Below, in pieces: positions 12,301 to 24,000 of a stretch of DNA of 34,446 nucleotides. Position 1 is the first letter of the stretch. Each line of letters opens with the position of its first letter. The translations under genes and the position numbers were made by a program. Source of the stretch: Zygnema cylindricum (taxonomy: Eukaryota > Streptophyta > Zygnematophyceae > Zygnematales > Zygnemataceae). The stretch lies in assembly GCA_037447655.1 (NCBI GenBank), contig JBBHKE010001414.1, forward strand, positions 90,001 through 124,446, written 5' to 3'. Below the pieces are notes generated by a model that made no database searches, was not told the DNA's origin, and saw nothing but the letters and a program-made list of their open reading frames with translations.

Positions 12301-14270
12301 GCTGCAAAGACATCAACATGGTTACAGCATTGCAGTGTCAGGAAGAGAGACATAAAACAGGAGAAATGTTAAAAGGCATAAAAGTCTGACAGATGAAGGG
12401 AGAGGACGTTCTGAACACGATTACTTTGAAGAAGAAGGATGGATAGAGTTGCATGACCGGTTAATTTGAGATTTTGCCAATAATATGTGCATGCCTTTCA
12501 GCTTATAGTATTTTAAATCAATGCGGAAAAAATGTGGTGCATTGAACACTACTTCTGAGTTTGACCTCGAGATAAACAGCTAGTTATAAATGATAAAGCT
12601 CATTAAAAAAACTGTCGGCTCAAAAAAATCAAAAAATCAAGCCGAAATTTTACCAAAATAATTGACGGAGAATCTTAGAAAAGTCGTGATAAACAATGTC
12701 AACAATAATTTGTGAAAACGATACAATTTCTTCGTCGAAAAATGTTTCAGCAACATTTCTCTGACACCTAAGCTTTCTGCATTTTGCTCACTGAACTGAC
12801 AATTTCCATCATTGGCCACAAATCACTCTTCATTTCCGTTCCTTAAAAGGGGATGGGTCAAGCAATTAGTGAATTGGTTTGTCATAATTCAAGAAAAAGG
12901 AATATTTTGATGGACTTCATGGACTTTGTCCAACATGCGTTTTCAAAAAAGACTACTCCCATGGCCGTTAAGTGAAACGAGAATATGTATAGGTATTCAC
13001 ATTTGAAACATAATTTGGCCTCATATGTCATAACACTGATCCATTTCATTGCCCTCATACAAAAATTTGAAAGAAATTATATAAACAACTATCCCTTAAT
13101 CAAAATTCAAGTTATAATCATAATCGTAAAAAACATAGGGGGTCTTTGAATCTTCTGTTGCAGTACCAAAGTGGGACAAAAATGAAAAATTAATGACACA
13201 CATGTGCTTCTGAAGAGCAAACGTTTTTGAAAGCATTCAGACTTTGGTTGACAGCTTCACTGAAAGAGATTGGTCCCTACGCTCTGCACTTGCAATTACA
13301 TGTATTTTCATTCATGCTGTTTGACCCCCTTTCTTTTTTTCGATTTGCTTCAATATAGTTAGAATTATGGAAACTCTTTTGTAAAATACTTAATTGACTG
13401 TCTGGCCACTATTTCTAACTTTGTCAAATCTGAGGGAAAATGACAACCATAGTTATTCAATGAAGATTAGAAACCCTCCTTTCTGTATTACAGGATAGTG
13501 CTCAAATTGAGAATGTAGAGTTTCAAAGGATTTAAAATTACAAAATTGGTTTTCCTACAGTTTGTCTTAATTTGAACAAAGACTTGCCTGTTCTTCAATT
13601 GGCTACTATTTGACCAGATAAGCACAGACGAAGACAAAATAAAATAGAAAACATTTGCTTAGAATGTTTATCTCCTGAGTAGTAACTTCAGCACACCATC
13701 CACTTTTTCTCAAGGTGTGAAATAATCTTTACATTACTGTACCTGCACAGAATCAGCACTTATAATCTCTCCTCCCAGCTTTTCCGCAAGCAGCAACCCC
13801 AGTCTCGTCTTTCCAGAAGCAGTTGGCCCTGCAATCACGATCACCTTTGGTTTCCTATCTAATTTTTCAGTTTCGCTTTCCAATCCATGGATGCCTTCCC
13901 CAATCAATCCAGGTACAGTTCTTGAGTACTCGCCAGACACACTAAAATTAGGCTGTGAAACTGATACGACATTTTGGAAAGATCCCTTACTCATCATCCT
14001 TGTCATTTGAAGCTTATGCCATGATGGCTCCGCGTGTTTCACTAATGAGCGATGAGGTTTGACGAATCTACGTTTGCTGCTGTTAAAGCAAGAAAGAGAA
14101 AAAGAAATTCCATACGGAGGATACAAGTAGAGGTGAGAGCGTGCACGTAGGATGCCCCTCTGGCTAATCATGAGGAGAAAGAAACGTTGGCAACAAAGGA
14201 GACGCCAATCGACAGCAATGGAGAATTCAGTAATCAGACGAACAAAAGAAGGCGAAATACAATGAATCAT
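6399..14270 (-). CDS. IPT9: tRNA dimethylallyltransferase (MiaA / plant IPT9 type), complete, eleven exons
   Basis: The enzyme transfers a dimethylallyl group to N6 of A37 in tRNAs reading UNN codons; in plants it is also a source of cis-zeatin. Exons, in transcript order: 14270-13743, 11729-11676, 11436-11394, 11110-11002, 10570-10359, 9558-9352, 9154-9066, 8696-8602, 8066-7991, 6686-6538, 6432-6399. All are GT-AG and in phase; together 1596 nt, 531 aa, TAG stop. Motifs: P-loop GPTASGKT (about 148-155), [17 protein letters not shown] across exons 1/2, [26 protein letters not shown] (to about 244), [27 protein letters not shown] (about 300-312), SRAIGYRQ (407-414), AKRQMVWFR (449-457). About 140 residues precede the P-loop, probably an organelle-targeting extension; the true start could be a later Met (34 or 88). 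The exon 10/11 junction (GTATGT donor, T-tract acceptor) is the least certain. Confidence 0.92.
7162..7367. mobile_element. MITE-like element, copy A (206 bp), IPT intron 9
   Basis: The terminal inverted repeats 7162-7209 and 7321-7367 are close matches, sharing an identical GCCCATCGTTATT block and a 21/22 match ending in GCAGTCAAAA. Further pairing inside (TTTCAATCAT against ATGATTG) makes nearly the whole unit a long imperfect hairpin. It carries no coding capacity. A 3-bp GCT flanks both sides. Copies B to D share the terminus. Confidence 0.7.
8398..8600. mobile_element. MITE-like element, copy B (about 203 bp), abutting IPT exon 8
   Basis: Internally it aligns along most of its length with copy C: for example, both carry AATACTAA followed about 45 bp later by CTTAAATAGTGTT, then AAAAAGTCGC. 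The right end GGGCAATGTAC corresponds to GGGCGGTGTAC of copy C (17 of 22 positions over the last 22 bp). The left end CCATCACTATAAG matches the inverse terminus loosely. The right terminus coincides with the donor of IPT intron 8. Confidence 0.65.
10241..10290 (+). repeat. Five tandem copies of a 10-bp repeat (ATACTTGAAT)
   Basis: Three perfect units are followed by two with one or two changes, and a degenerate tail with GAATGAATGAATGA continues to about 10318. It lies in IPT intron 5 and looks like an ordinary minisatellite. Confidence 0.85.
11160..11365. repeat. Polypyrimidine tract (CTCCCTTT-rich) in IPT intron 3
   Basis: Almost uninterrupted C/T runs on the plus strand, hence purine-rich in the IPT transcript. 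Long open frames across it on both strands are low-complexity artefacts. Confidence 0.8.
11794..11999. mobile_element. MITE-like element, copy C (206 bp), IPT intron 1
   Basis: The left terminus (TACACTGCCTGCCGCTATTA, from 11795) and right terminus (ATAGCGATGGGCGGTGTAC, ending near 12000) are inverted repeats matching at about 16 of 20 positions. The length equals copy A. The interior is clearly homologous to copy B over about 100 bp (11857-11955 against 8461-8559). Confidence 0.7.
12216..12268 (+). repeat. (GGGA)n microsatellite
   Basis: About twelve GGGA units with minor interruptions, in IPT intron 1. It reads TCCC in the IPT transcript. Confidence 0.9.
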
Positions 14271-14301
14271 TTGTCAGTGAGATAGCCTGAAGCCTTGAAC
14301 C
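14271..14301. promoter_or_regulatory. 31-bp divergent spacer between IPT and TPR start codons
   Basis: The ATG of the IPT ORF (14270-14268, minus) and of the TPR ORF (14302, plus) are 31 bp apart. This is too short for two separate promoters and 5' UTRs. Either the promoters overlap the opposing coding exon or IPT translation starts at a later Met. No TATA box is visible in the spacer. Confidence 0.55.
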
Positions 14302-17300
14302 ATGGCTATGCAAGTAGCTTATGGCTCACATGTTTCATTCCGGTCTCTAATATTTCCGTCACCCATGGGTGCTGCTGTTCCATTACTGTCATCAGGTCCA
14401 TTCGTGTCTTTGAGCAAACGCCAAAGTGGTCTTTCTCGAGTTTGTACCCAGGCCAGAAGGCCAACGCAGGCTCAAAGTACATTTCCAAGGGCTTCCGGCA
14501 CGAAAATTAGCTGCACTCATGATTCTCTTCCGAGTAATACTGCATCAAGGCCGGACAGTGGTGAAGAATGTGGTCTCATTCAGACAGGATGTGATTTTGA
14601 GAGGAATCAAGAGTTTCCACATGGCACAGCAAGAAGGTCGCTTTTGATGCTTATGTCTTTAGCGGGATTGGAATTGAGTTTTGGATTACAATCAAGTGGA
14701 GGAAAAAGTCAGATTAGTCCTGACTGGCTATTTTGTTCACCCGCAAATGCATTGGAAGCTGCAAAAATAGACTTTTCCACACAGCCTTCTGGAGTGTTCG
14801 ATCCAACAGATACGCGGCTGAGGGAGGCTGCTGTCATTTTTCAGCAAGCATTGGATGCGCCAACAGTGGGTAGTCATTTTTATTTCTTTGGCAAATATGA
14901 AATGTTGTGACTTTTTTTATCCATTTACCAACGACTTTCCTTTTGCTGTATTTTTTGAGTCGTCCTGAACATTATGCCACAAACACATAGGTGGCTGAAT
15001 GATGTATGGACCGGAACAGGGGCTCCACTTTTTTTAGAATTGCGTTCAGGAACTTTATAGGTCTTATCCTTTGAATCAGTTTTGAACTCAATTTAACCGG
15101 TTACACTTTCAGCATTTCTTGCAAATATCGTGCTCAGAATTAAATGGCATTCATCAGTTCTTGACAAAAAATTTTCAAATGCCATTCATGGATGAATATT
15201 TCTAGTATTCAAACGAGGATGTGGATTCTAAGTCATCTTGCCTCTTGTTTTTTCTGCTTGAAGTATCCATAAAACTTTGCATGCCAGTTAGAATATACAC
15301 TGTATACTGTGATTAGTTAAAGCGTTCGCAATGCATGTTTCTAGTACATCGAAGGACTGTGTAGTTTACTTATATTCAAGGAAATTTACCGGAGATGGAT
15401 TGTGCATAGAACCTAGAGAACAATTCACAAAACACAAATATATCGCTGTTCTTCCTTTTTGAATTATCATTAAGTTAGAGGGGAAGAAAGCCGTCACATG
15501 GACTTGTTGTTGTTACCTTTGCGGTGTTGGTTTGGAATTTGGAATCTTGTTTGTTTGTTGAATATACTTAAGTGCTTTTGTCAAATTATTTGCTTTTCCA
15601 TAAAACCGCTACATACAGTTCAGGGATAGGTAGTTGGAATTACAGAAAGAAGGTTTCTTCCTTGAGGACTTTTTTTACGGCGGCGGCACAAGCGATTTCA
15701 TGCTAACTCTTGCTATTAGTTGGTAATTGATTAAAGCCGAAGAAGATGACGCAGACAATCCCCTTTGCTTAATCCGCTTTGTCGTTCCTTTTACCAAGTG
15801 AAAACCTTCTTAAGCACAATTTTCCTTGTTGATATCATTTGTCACAAAGGGATGTCTCCCGTGTTTGTTTAAAACGCTCCTCTTGCCTCGTAGCAACTAA
15901 TAGTGTGTGTAGAGCCCATCTTACTTAGATGGCATCATGGCTTTTAGTGATTGGCTCACCTACAGGCTTGTGAGCCAACTTGTGTAAGAGCACATTAGTA
16001 TTTCAGACATTTGTAGAAAGAAAGGTCATTGTTGCTGTATTTCGTGAAACGCCAACCTGTTGTGTCAAAACATTACTTCTTGCTTCCATTTCTTAAAGTC
16101 TAAAATGTATTCGTTATATATCTGAGTCAGGTTTAAAGCATTTTCATTCTTCTTGCCCTTTTTCGGTCTCGTCCTTCGAGTCATGTCTTGATTTCTCCCC
16201 TCTTATGAACCTTTGTTTTCATCTGTTGACTAGGTGGAGGAAGAGGAGAGACTGTGGACTGAAGTGATTGAAAAGTGCAGTCCAGTGGAGGCAGAGTGGG
16301 TGGATGACATCCTGTCACGTGCTTGGGGGAACCGAGGAAATGCCCGATCTCGTCAGGTGAGCCCCAACATTATCAGAACACTATTTCTTTTTCATTTCCT
16401 TGCCTCCTTGGAAAACATTACATTCGATTGTCGAACAGGACTTCGTGAGAGTGTTGGGTAAGAGTGAATAGGTTGGTATCATAAGCCAATAGGAATAAAT
16501 TTCTTTGCAACTAGGCAATGGTTTCCTCACTCTCATTCTGACTCTCACTCTCTCTCACTATACTCTCACCCTCTCTCAAATTGCTCTCACTCGCACTCAC
16601 CTTTTCTAAGCCAGACAAGGAAATTTTGTCGTTTCTTGTTCGTATTGGGTTTTAATCTTGGATTTGTCCTTTATGTGAACTGTCCTTCATGTGACATATT
16701 GTAAAGGAACAAAAGCTGGGGTGGGTTTGTTTTCCATAGGGCCGTTTGGAAGAGGCCCTTGACGACTATAGTCGTTCTATGGAGCTTGCACCGTAAAACA
16801 CCTTTCCTTATGCTCAATTGGTTCCACTTTTTATGCTTTTAAGTTGACTCTATCTTGTTTAGAAGGAAAGTCAGGGTGAGGTTGTCTAAAATGAGACCAT
16901 GAGGCTTTTTAAGAATTTTCTTTTAAGGTGGTCAAATATGAGAAGATATCATGATGAGGTTTTGATGATAGACGAATGATTGAAAGAAAGGCTCCTTTCT
17001 GATTTATACATTAAGGGACAAAGAATAAGCTATTTTTTTTTTCTTTTCAGCCCAGTCCTGTTTTCTAACCATCTTATAAAGATTAAGTATTGTTATTATC
17101 CATTCGTCTGCTAATATTACTTCTTCTTTCTTTCTTTTCCAATCTGTTTTTATTTTTTTGGAAACCCCAATTGGTGCTTTGATTTGTTACAGTTATGCGA
17201 TTGACCCGGTATTGAACCGAGGTGTGGCCCTCGAGAGCTTAGGACGCTTCCAGGAAGCTGCGAGGGACTATTTGGCAGTGCTGGAGGCAGTGCCTGCAGA

Positions 17301-19136
17301 TCCAGCAGCATGGAACAACCTTGGAAATGTATCGGTGAGCTTTTTCTTCTCCTTTTTTCTTCTACTTTTTTCTTCTTTTTTCTTTTCTCCTTTTTCTGTT
17401 TTTTTTTTTTTTCCCGTTTCCATTGTGTATAGATCGTTGTCGGCAAAAATGTCTCTGAAAATTGCTGTCTCTATATTCTCAATGCCTCTGGGAACTGAAG
17501 AATACTTTTCTTTGTTTTAACCATTTAGTACCATTGGCCATCCTTTCTGAAGGGATAGGGGAGTTATTTGGTCGACATGCAGGCTGCTCTCGGCCAATGG
17601 GACGAAGCCCTTGTCGATTATCAGAGGGCCAAGCTACTCTCCCCTGAGTTCTCATTCGCCGCTGCTAACTATGCACTTGTGGGCCCGAAAACTTTTGCTC
17701 TTTCTAATTTTCTTTCTCTGCCCCTTTCCCTTTTTCTTTTTCTTTTTCTTTGTCTTTTACTTTGACTTTCTTGTTTTCTTCCGCGTCGTCTTTCTCTTGC
17801 TCTTTCTCTTTCTCTTCCTCTTTCTCTTCCGTTTCTTCTCCTTTCCCTCTTCCACTTCCTCTTCCTCTTCTTTTTCCTCTTCCTCTTCCTCTCCCGCTTT
17901 CTCTTCCTCTTTCTCCTCCTCAATAGCGTTGTGATCCCTATGGTTATTGACTTTTACCACCCTTATTGGTGGAAACAGGCTCTTTACCAAGTGGGACGGA
18001 CCAATGAGGCTATTAAACAATTCCGGGCTCTTTTGAGAAGATATCCTGAGGTAGGTTCTCTTCCTTAAGTTCTGTTTAATGTGTCCAGGTTATCAACTTT
18101 CAATATGATCGAATATTAATACGATACTTAATGAATGATTTCAACTCCACTGTGATTTGTATGTTCCACCGAAGTTGTTCCCTTTATTTACAAGGCAAAT
18201 GGGAGGAACACAAATAATAAAATAGAATTGCAAACTCACAACCTTGGGGACAACGGATGTCCTATTACAGGCCTTTTTCTGTTCACACGATATTCTATTG
18301 GCCTTAAATTTTCTCGTCCAATCCGTCCTTCTGTTATCACACTCTCCCTCCCCCTCGCCCTCCCCCTCAACCACCCCCTCCCCCTCCCCCTCCCCCTCCC
18401 CCTCCCCCTCCCTCTCCCCCTCCCTCTCCCTCTCCCTCTCCCTCTCCCTCTCCCTCTCCCGCTCCCTCTCCCTCTTCCTCTCCCTCTCCCTCTCGTTGTG
18501 TGTGTGTGTGTGTGTTTGTGGGGGTGTCCAGTTTCCTGACATGCGAGCTGCTCTGGCAGTCTCCCTCTATAAGGAAGGCTTGACAGGAGAAGCCGAGACT
18601 AATTGGATCCGGTTAGAAGTGAGTTCACCTTTCTTGAAGACTTTCTTTTTCTTTTTCTTTTACTTTTTCTTTTTCTCTTTTTTGTTCTTTTCTTTTTTCT
18701 TTTTTGTGTTAAGTTATCGCCGATATGGAATTTGTTGGTCTCAGACCGATATATCGGGACCTCTGACCGTTCGATAACCGATAACTATCGGTATCGGTGT
18801 TATCGCGATAAATTTTTTACCGATACACAACACTAATTTTATCATTTTTTCTCTTTTTGTCTTTTTGTGTTTTGTGGTTTGTCTTTTTTGTCTTTTGTCT
18901 TTTCGTGTGTGTTTTTTGTGTTTTAGTGTGTTTGTAACTCCTTTGCCCATTCTCGCTCCATGGGTAACGTTTGTCTTTGTTATATATATGCGACTAATGA
19001 TATGTATTTATTCTTTTTTTTTTTGTGTTAGGATCAGCGGTATCGAGATCGCTCTTGGGTCCGCAATACAAGGCGATGGCCTCCTCGTCTGGCCGATGCT
19101 TTAGAAGCATTTTTGGATGTGAAGCCATCGCTGTAG
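14302..19136 (+). CDS. Plastid (probably thylakoid-lumen) TPR protein, complete, eight exons
   Basis: Exons: 14302-14865, 16234-16356, 16740-16792, 17193-17334, 17583-17678, 17979-18050, 18532-18618, 19032-19136; GT-AG junctions, consistent phases, 413 aa, TAG stop. Residues 1 to about 110 are Ser/Arg-rich like a chloroplast transit peptide. Arg-Arg at 111-112 then a hydrophobic LLMLMSLAGLEL stretch and SPANA at 146-150 resemble a Tat-type lumen signal with an A-x-A cleavage site. The mature part starts around LEAAKIDF and holds about five TPR-like helical hairpins from residue about 219 (NRGNARSRQGRLEEALDDY, LNRGVALESLGRFQEAARDY, WNNLGNVSAALGQWDEALVDY, ALYQVGRTNEAIKQF). It ends with RYRDRSWVRNTRRWPPRLAD. 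From memory this matches a conserved plant/algal plastid TPR family; the molecular role is unknown, probably a scaffold or assembly factor. Confidence 0.9.
15951..15978. repeat. Perfect 9-bp inverted repeat (TTGGCTCAC / GTGAGCCAA)
   Basis: Arms at 15951-15959 and 15970-15978 with a 10-nt loop, in the first TPR intron. It could form an RNA hairpin in the pre-mRNA; no function is implied. Confidence 0.6.
17695..17925 (+). repeat. Polypyrimidine (TTTCTC/CTTCCT) tract filling TPR intron 5
   Basis: A nearly pure C/T tract between the donor at 17679 and the acceptor at 17977-17978. Shorter T/C tracts occupy TPR introns 4 (17335-17415) and 7 (18636-18706), and CTCACT-rich DNA lies in intron 2 (16526-16600). 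The long ORFs over this interval are low-complexity artefacts. Confidence 0.9.
18341..18525 (+). repeat. (CCCTCC)n/(CCCTCT)n tract followed by (TG)n in TPR intron 6
   Basis: About 140 bp of CCCTCC then CCCTCT hexamers, followed by about ten TG units and TTTGTGGGGG, ending directly before the acceptor CCAG at 18528-18531. The C-rich hexamers are pyrimidine on the coding strand, as in the neighbouring introns. Confidence 0.92.
18772..18796. repeat. CGATA-rich fold-back in TPR intron 7
   Basis: ACCGATA (18777-18783) pairs with TATCGGT (18786-18792) across a 2-nt centre, extended by CGATA and ATCG outside. The surrounding 18719-18833 repeats the CCGATA/TATCGG motif several times in both orientations, like the end of a small transposon. 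Confidence 0.55.
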
Positions 19137-21088
19137 GATGAATAGACTAGGCGTAGTTTTCCGAATTAGTTAACACGCTGAGCCAAGTTAACGGAAAAAT
19201 GAGCTACTTCAGGATTTATGCCAGCTTTATCACTTACAAAACTAAGTTATTGTTCGTTTGTGTATGTTGTCTAAAAGCTGGATTAAGGATCAGATATATT
19301 TTGCTGTTGTAGAAAGAGTTAGGTTTTTCTGAGCTCGTGACCAGCAGGCCTGCTTCTAAGATGAACAAAATGTACATAAAGAGGTACAACAATCTAACAA
19401 GGAGATGCAAATTTTGGTCCACACCTGGTATTCGGTTAAAAATCAGTGATAGACTGTCTTGAGCGGCTTGCCTTGCAGCAATGGAAGTTGCAGCCCAAAT
19501 TGATACGCGCAAATAGACTTAGGCCTGTCCCCTATACCTAGTCTTCTTGTTGGAATGATGAAAAGCAATCATCTTATTTGTCAAAATGCTGAAGCTATGG
19601 AATACTGAAACATGCCAGAGGTTCATGATGTCGTTGACTTCATGCTAAGCTTGCCAAACCGACTCAAGCACGGTATGTTCCCCTTGGATGTTTGTCTTAC
19701 CACAACCTGTTATGCTAAATGGTCCACACTGTGTCAAGCTTTTTGTATTTTCTCCCAGCCTATTGTAAAGCCGGCACGAATAGATATGATGTTTGGCGCA
19801 TGATGTACTCTCCTTCATGTCGTGGTTTTTTATGGCAGATCTGTCAACATGATATATTAAGTCAATGAGATATAAAAGATCAAATTTTCATGACACAGTT
19901 TTGCCTTCTCCAACTAATTGGGCTTTATGCTTCACTCATGCTTGCCATATATCTCGCCTTATATGTCAAAAGTTAGCTCCAGTAAAATTTACAGGTATCT
20001 TGTAACTCCATTCATTGCAATAGGCTTTTCTTGTGCTTAGTGTTTGGAATGTTCCAAACCATAGGTTAACCGCGTGAGAACGATAGAGAATGCTTTCTAT
20101 TGTCATCCCATACTCTAAACGTACTATACTATGAAACTCCAATACAATGCGCATACTGTACAGTGTGACAATTATAGTGTTGCCCATTATTTTCAGACAT
20201 TAAACTTATGTAAACACATACATAACTTTTGCTTCAACAGAGATTACCAAACTAGCATCATTTAGAGACAAAGCTTCACTCGTACGTTGTCTGTCTAATT
20301 CTACATAAAAGAATTGTCAAATTACAACTGAAAATGAAACTGCCAAAAAAAAAAAAAAAACATTCACGATTTTCCCTTTTCCAACCTAAACTATCAAAAA
20401 CATATTGACTACTGTTAAATTGGAATTCTCATTTAACAACTAACTGCCTAGAGTCCATTTCCAAGCAGAAGTACACTACACATTTTCAATGACTAGCCTA
20501 CTGACACGAGATATATCATTAATGTAGAATTACATAAAAGTCAATGAGAGTAAAAAGAACACGGGAGTTACCTCACGACACCTTGTGGGATAACAAACTA
20601 TGTTACAGACAGCCAAGAACACAAAACAACCTGAGCAGAAACTTTGTCCTGACTTTTGTAATCATCCAGAGTTACCGATTCACTTCCCGTCATACCGTCA
20701 ATACTTATTTTCTCAATCCTAGAAAAGTGCCTTATCTCTCCACAGCCGTATTTCGTGCCGAGTCAAAAAGCCCACTGTCTATAGTATGCAAATCTCTATA
20801 GTACAGCCAAAACGACCGCAATGCATTGCTGCTCTATGTTACCCTCAAACACACCATATAGCCTATGCCGCGAGGAACGGAATCTATAAACTAGGACTTA
20901 TACAACCAATGACATGCGATCTACCATGAGAGAGAGGGAGAAAAAGAGATTGGGCACCGATATGCTCGAGCTAATAAAGATGCTCCAAAAAAGCAGACTG
21001 ACTGTACGCGAATGCTGTGACAAAACAAAAAATCTATGCATGTGGAGCGGCAAAGCCCGCAAAGCCGGCTCTATTATTCCCCACAAGC
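19137..21088. other. Intergenic region between convergent TPR and large-ORF genes; no gene seen
   Basis: AT-rich DNA with only short open frames lacking motifs. It contains a run of 16 A at 20345-20360. It should hold both 3' UTRs; I saw no clear AATAAA for either gene. Confidence 0.5.
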
Positions 21089-24000
21089 CTACCCTCTGGC
21101 TTTCTCCACCTTTGAAGAAACTCGTGACCGACACTCGGTTCCATCAACTGAAAAACGTTGCGGTCTCTTCCTCTCTCTAGCTCCAATTCTTGTTCGCATA
21201 ACAGGAGAATCATTCGAAGAAACTGCCGGTTGAAAAGCTTGGGACTGGCTTCCAGACACTACTGCAACAGACCCACCCAGAGTATTCAACGATTCTTGAC
21301 CTTTCCCCTTCTCCCACTGCTTGGCTTTCTGTACCTCCAATTTCTCACCTGCCTCGTCAGATACTGTCGACCCTTGTATTGGTCTACCAGCCTGTGGATC
21401 ACGGTTCGACGACTTCAAGTCCAAATTTCGACTAAGTGACCGTCGCTCATACACTCTCATCACCGGTACGTTTGTGGCAGTCACAGAAACAGTGGGAGCA
21501 ATTTGATTTCGAACCACACAATTGTTTGAGGAGCCCAAGGGTGATATAGTCTTAGAGTCGTTCACTATAGAGGGTGACTTCATCTGCTCAGAAATGGCCC
21601 CAGACGATGAAGTCTTCGAGTCGTTCAATATAGGAGATGACTTCACTGGTGCAGAAATGTTATTTAAAGCGAGTGAACCTGATACTAACTCAGCGCTGGG
21701 TGCCTGTACCTGTGAACTGTCATTTAACACCTTTTGAGAACTAGACAAAGAATGCAAAAGAGCCTTCTCTTCACTACTCTCCATTAGCCTTATAGGGAGC
21801 CTCCAGTTTCGACTGCTAGATTTCACTGCTTGCACAACTGAACTTTCCAGACCACCTTGGTCTTCATTGTGCTCCGTTTCTTCACTCAGTTTCCAGTTAT
21901 TGGTTGCTCCCTCCCCTTCTTTTGAGCTCTCGCCATCGGCCTTGTCCAGCCCTGTTAAGTTCCCCCCTTCCACCGTGTTTCTACTCTCGGGGGCAGGACC
22001 TGGATTTGAACCAACCTGAGACCTTTGACTGTCTTCTCCTAGTTCATTCGAGTTACATGTGTCACCAACCACCATGTATCCCTTTGATCCTCCCGAAGAG
22101 GGATCATCAAAGGTCGCTACAATGCCGGTTTCAACACGGTTATGTAAAAGGTCCAATGACGAGGGGTAAGACAATTCAACATTGAGCTTCTGCTCAATCT
22201 GACAAGCAGACTTGGATGAAGATAATCTGCTGTCCTTAGCAGGCTTTCTACCTCCCCAACCAGGTGCAAAATAAGGAGTCACACAACGGCCTTTACGTAA
22301 AATTTGCTTGTCCTCCCATTCACCAATGGTTACAACTCGGCTTTCTACTTCTTTTCTGTCCACTGCTTTCCTCATGACATCACCTCTAGTCCGGGCACTG
22401 CCGTCCACTATACTGCTTCTCCAGGATTTGTCAAAGTCTCCTGGAGTTGAAGTCATCAGGTCTTGTTCCTGAAGCACTCCCACCTCCTTATCTAAGAGAA
22501 CCAAAGGACACTCATTTCCAGGCTCATTCCTCTCAACTACGGCTTTTACAGCCAAAGAAGTGGATTCCCCGTTATTTTCATTGGACCTAGTAAAGTTTGC
22601 CTCAATTGGAAGCAACACTTCAGTTTGAATTTCTTGAGGCTCGTTGCTCATCTCATGTGCCAGTGATGATGAATCTCTTTGTAAGATCAAAGCCAATGGC
22701 ATGGTATCACTAACTGGCGTGTTTGAAAATATTTTCTGAACCAACAGTGGTTCTCCAGTTTTATATTCATCAGTCTCACTACCCATCTCAGCAGTTTCCA
22801 AAACTAGATGACTTGGTGAAGACACCATGCATGGAGGAGACTCATTAGCATGGCCTTCGCCAAACACTTCTGATTGAAGCAACATTGGCTCCTCCGTCCT
22901 CCCTGCCGCAGACTCGTGAAGCTCTTTACCAAATTGATCTGAAGACACTGCCTTCTCAAACTCAGGCGCCTCATCTTTCTCGTAACAATGTAAGTCGTCC
23001 ATCCGGGTGTCATCCTCAGCAGAACAACTAGATGATAGGGCCAATGCGAGTTGTTGAATTGATGTTGCATCTGTGTCGGATAAGTCAAAGTTTCGAAATT
23101 GTTCATCATGCTCCCCTGCACCAGAAAGCACTTCATCACACCTGATTTCTGGACTCTGGACATCAGATGCTCCACATTTGTTCACGATGGACTGAAAATT
23201 ACCCCTATCCTCAATGGCGTACCCATTACCTCCCAATTTCCTAAAATTCCCCAAAGATTTCTCTTCTAAAGTTGGCTTCCCACCAGCAACAGTTTCAATG
23301 CTAGCAGATACACCATTAGGACATGTTGAATCATTCGCTACATCAACATTATTGCTCAACCTTGCACTGCGAACATCCATTACATGGAGTCTTTCCTTAT
23401 CTTGATGCACATCCTCATCCTTGTGTCGACGTTTCGGGTCTGTATCTCCTGATTCTCTTTGAGAACTCCTGAATGTCGCCCTTCCATAGGACCTCTTGAT
23501 GCGCAACCTTTGCGATCTTCGACTTGGCAAAAGTACTTCAGTTTCAGCAGCCTTGGTCCTTGACAGATGTTCAGGCTGTCCGGAGTTTTTTGCTATGGCA
23601 ACTCGGCTGTCACTGGACCTTGACAGCTTTCGTGAACCTTTTCGCAAAAAAGACACTGCACCAGGCAGAATTCCTTCAGATATATTAATCTCATGGTTTT
23701 CCTTCACCTCTGAGCCCATCCTTGTCACCATTTGCCCAACAGAAAAAACTTGGTTGGACGTCCTACCTGGCTCCACAGATTGCGTCCCACCTATTCGTTT
23801 CTCTGAAAAATAAAATGGAGGACCATCAGAAACACATCCAAAAGTTTCATCTCCATCCAATCCACTGGCAATGTTCTGATCAGTTATCGTTGTTTTGGTT
23901 CTCTGCCAGAATCCAAGCCCTGAGGAGGGGATGAATCCAGAGGATATAGGGGCAGCTGATAGTCCCAGAGCTTCTGCTTCGTCTTCAAGTATCTCCATCA

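Noticed and set aside
17611-18542. Long low-complexity ORFs on both strands (Phe/Ser-Pro or Arg/Glu repeats).
   Set aside because: They are translations of pyrimidine tracts inside TPR introns.
20345-20360. Run of 16 A as a possible retrogene poly(A) tail for the intronless large ORF.
   Set aside because: It is on the plus strand, so reads poly(T) for the minus-strand gene, and it lies about 730 bp from the stop.
21990-22015. GGATTTGAACC resembles a tRNA T-arm on the complementary strand.
   Set aside because: It is inside the large ORF and no acceptor, D or anticodon arms can be built around it.
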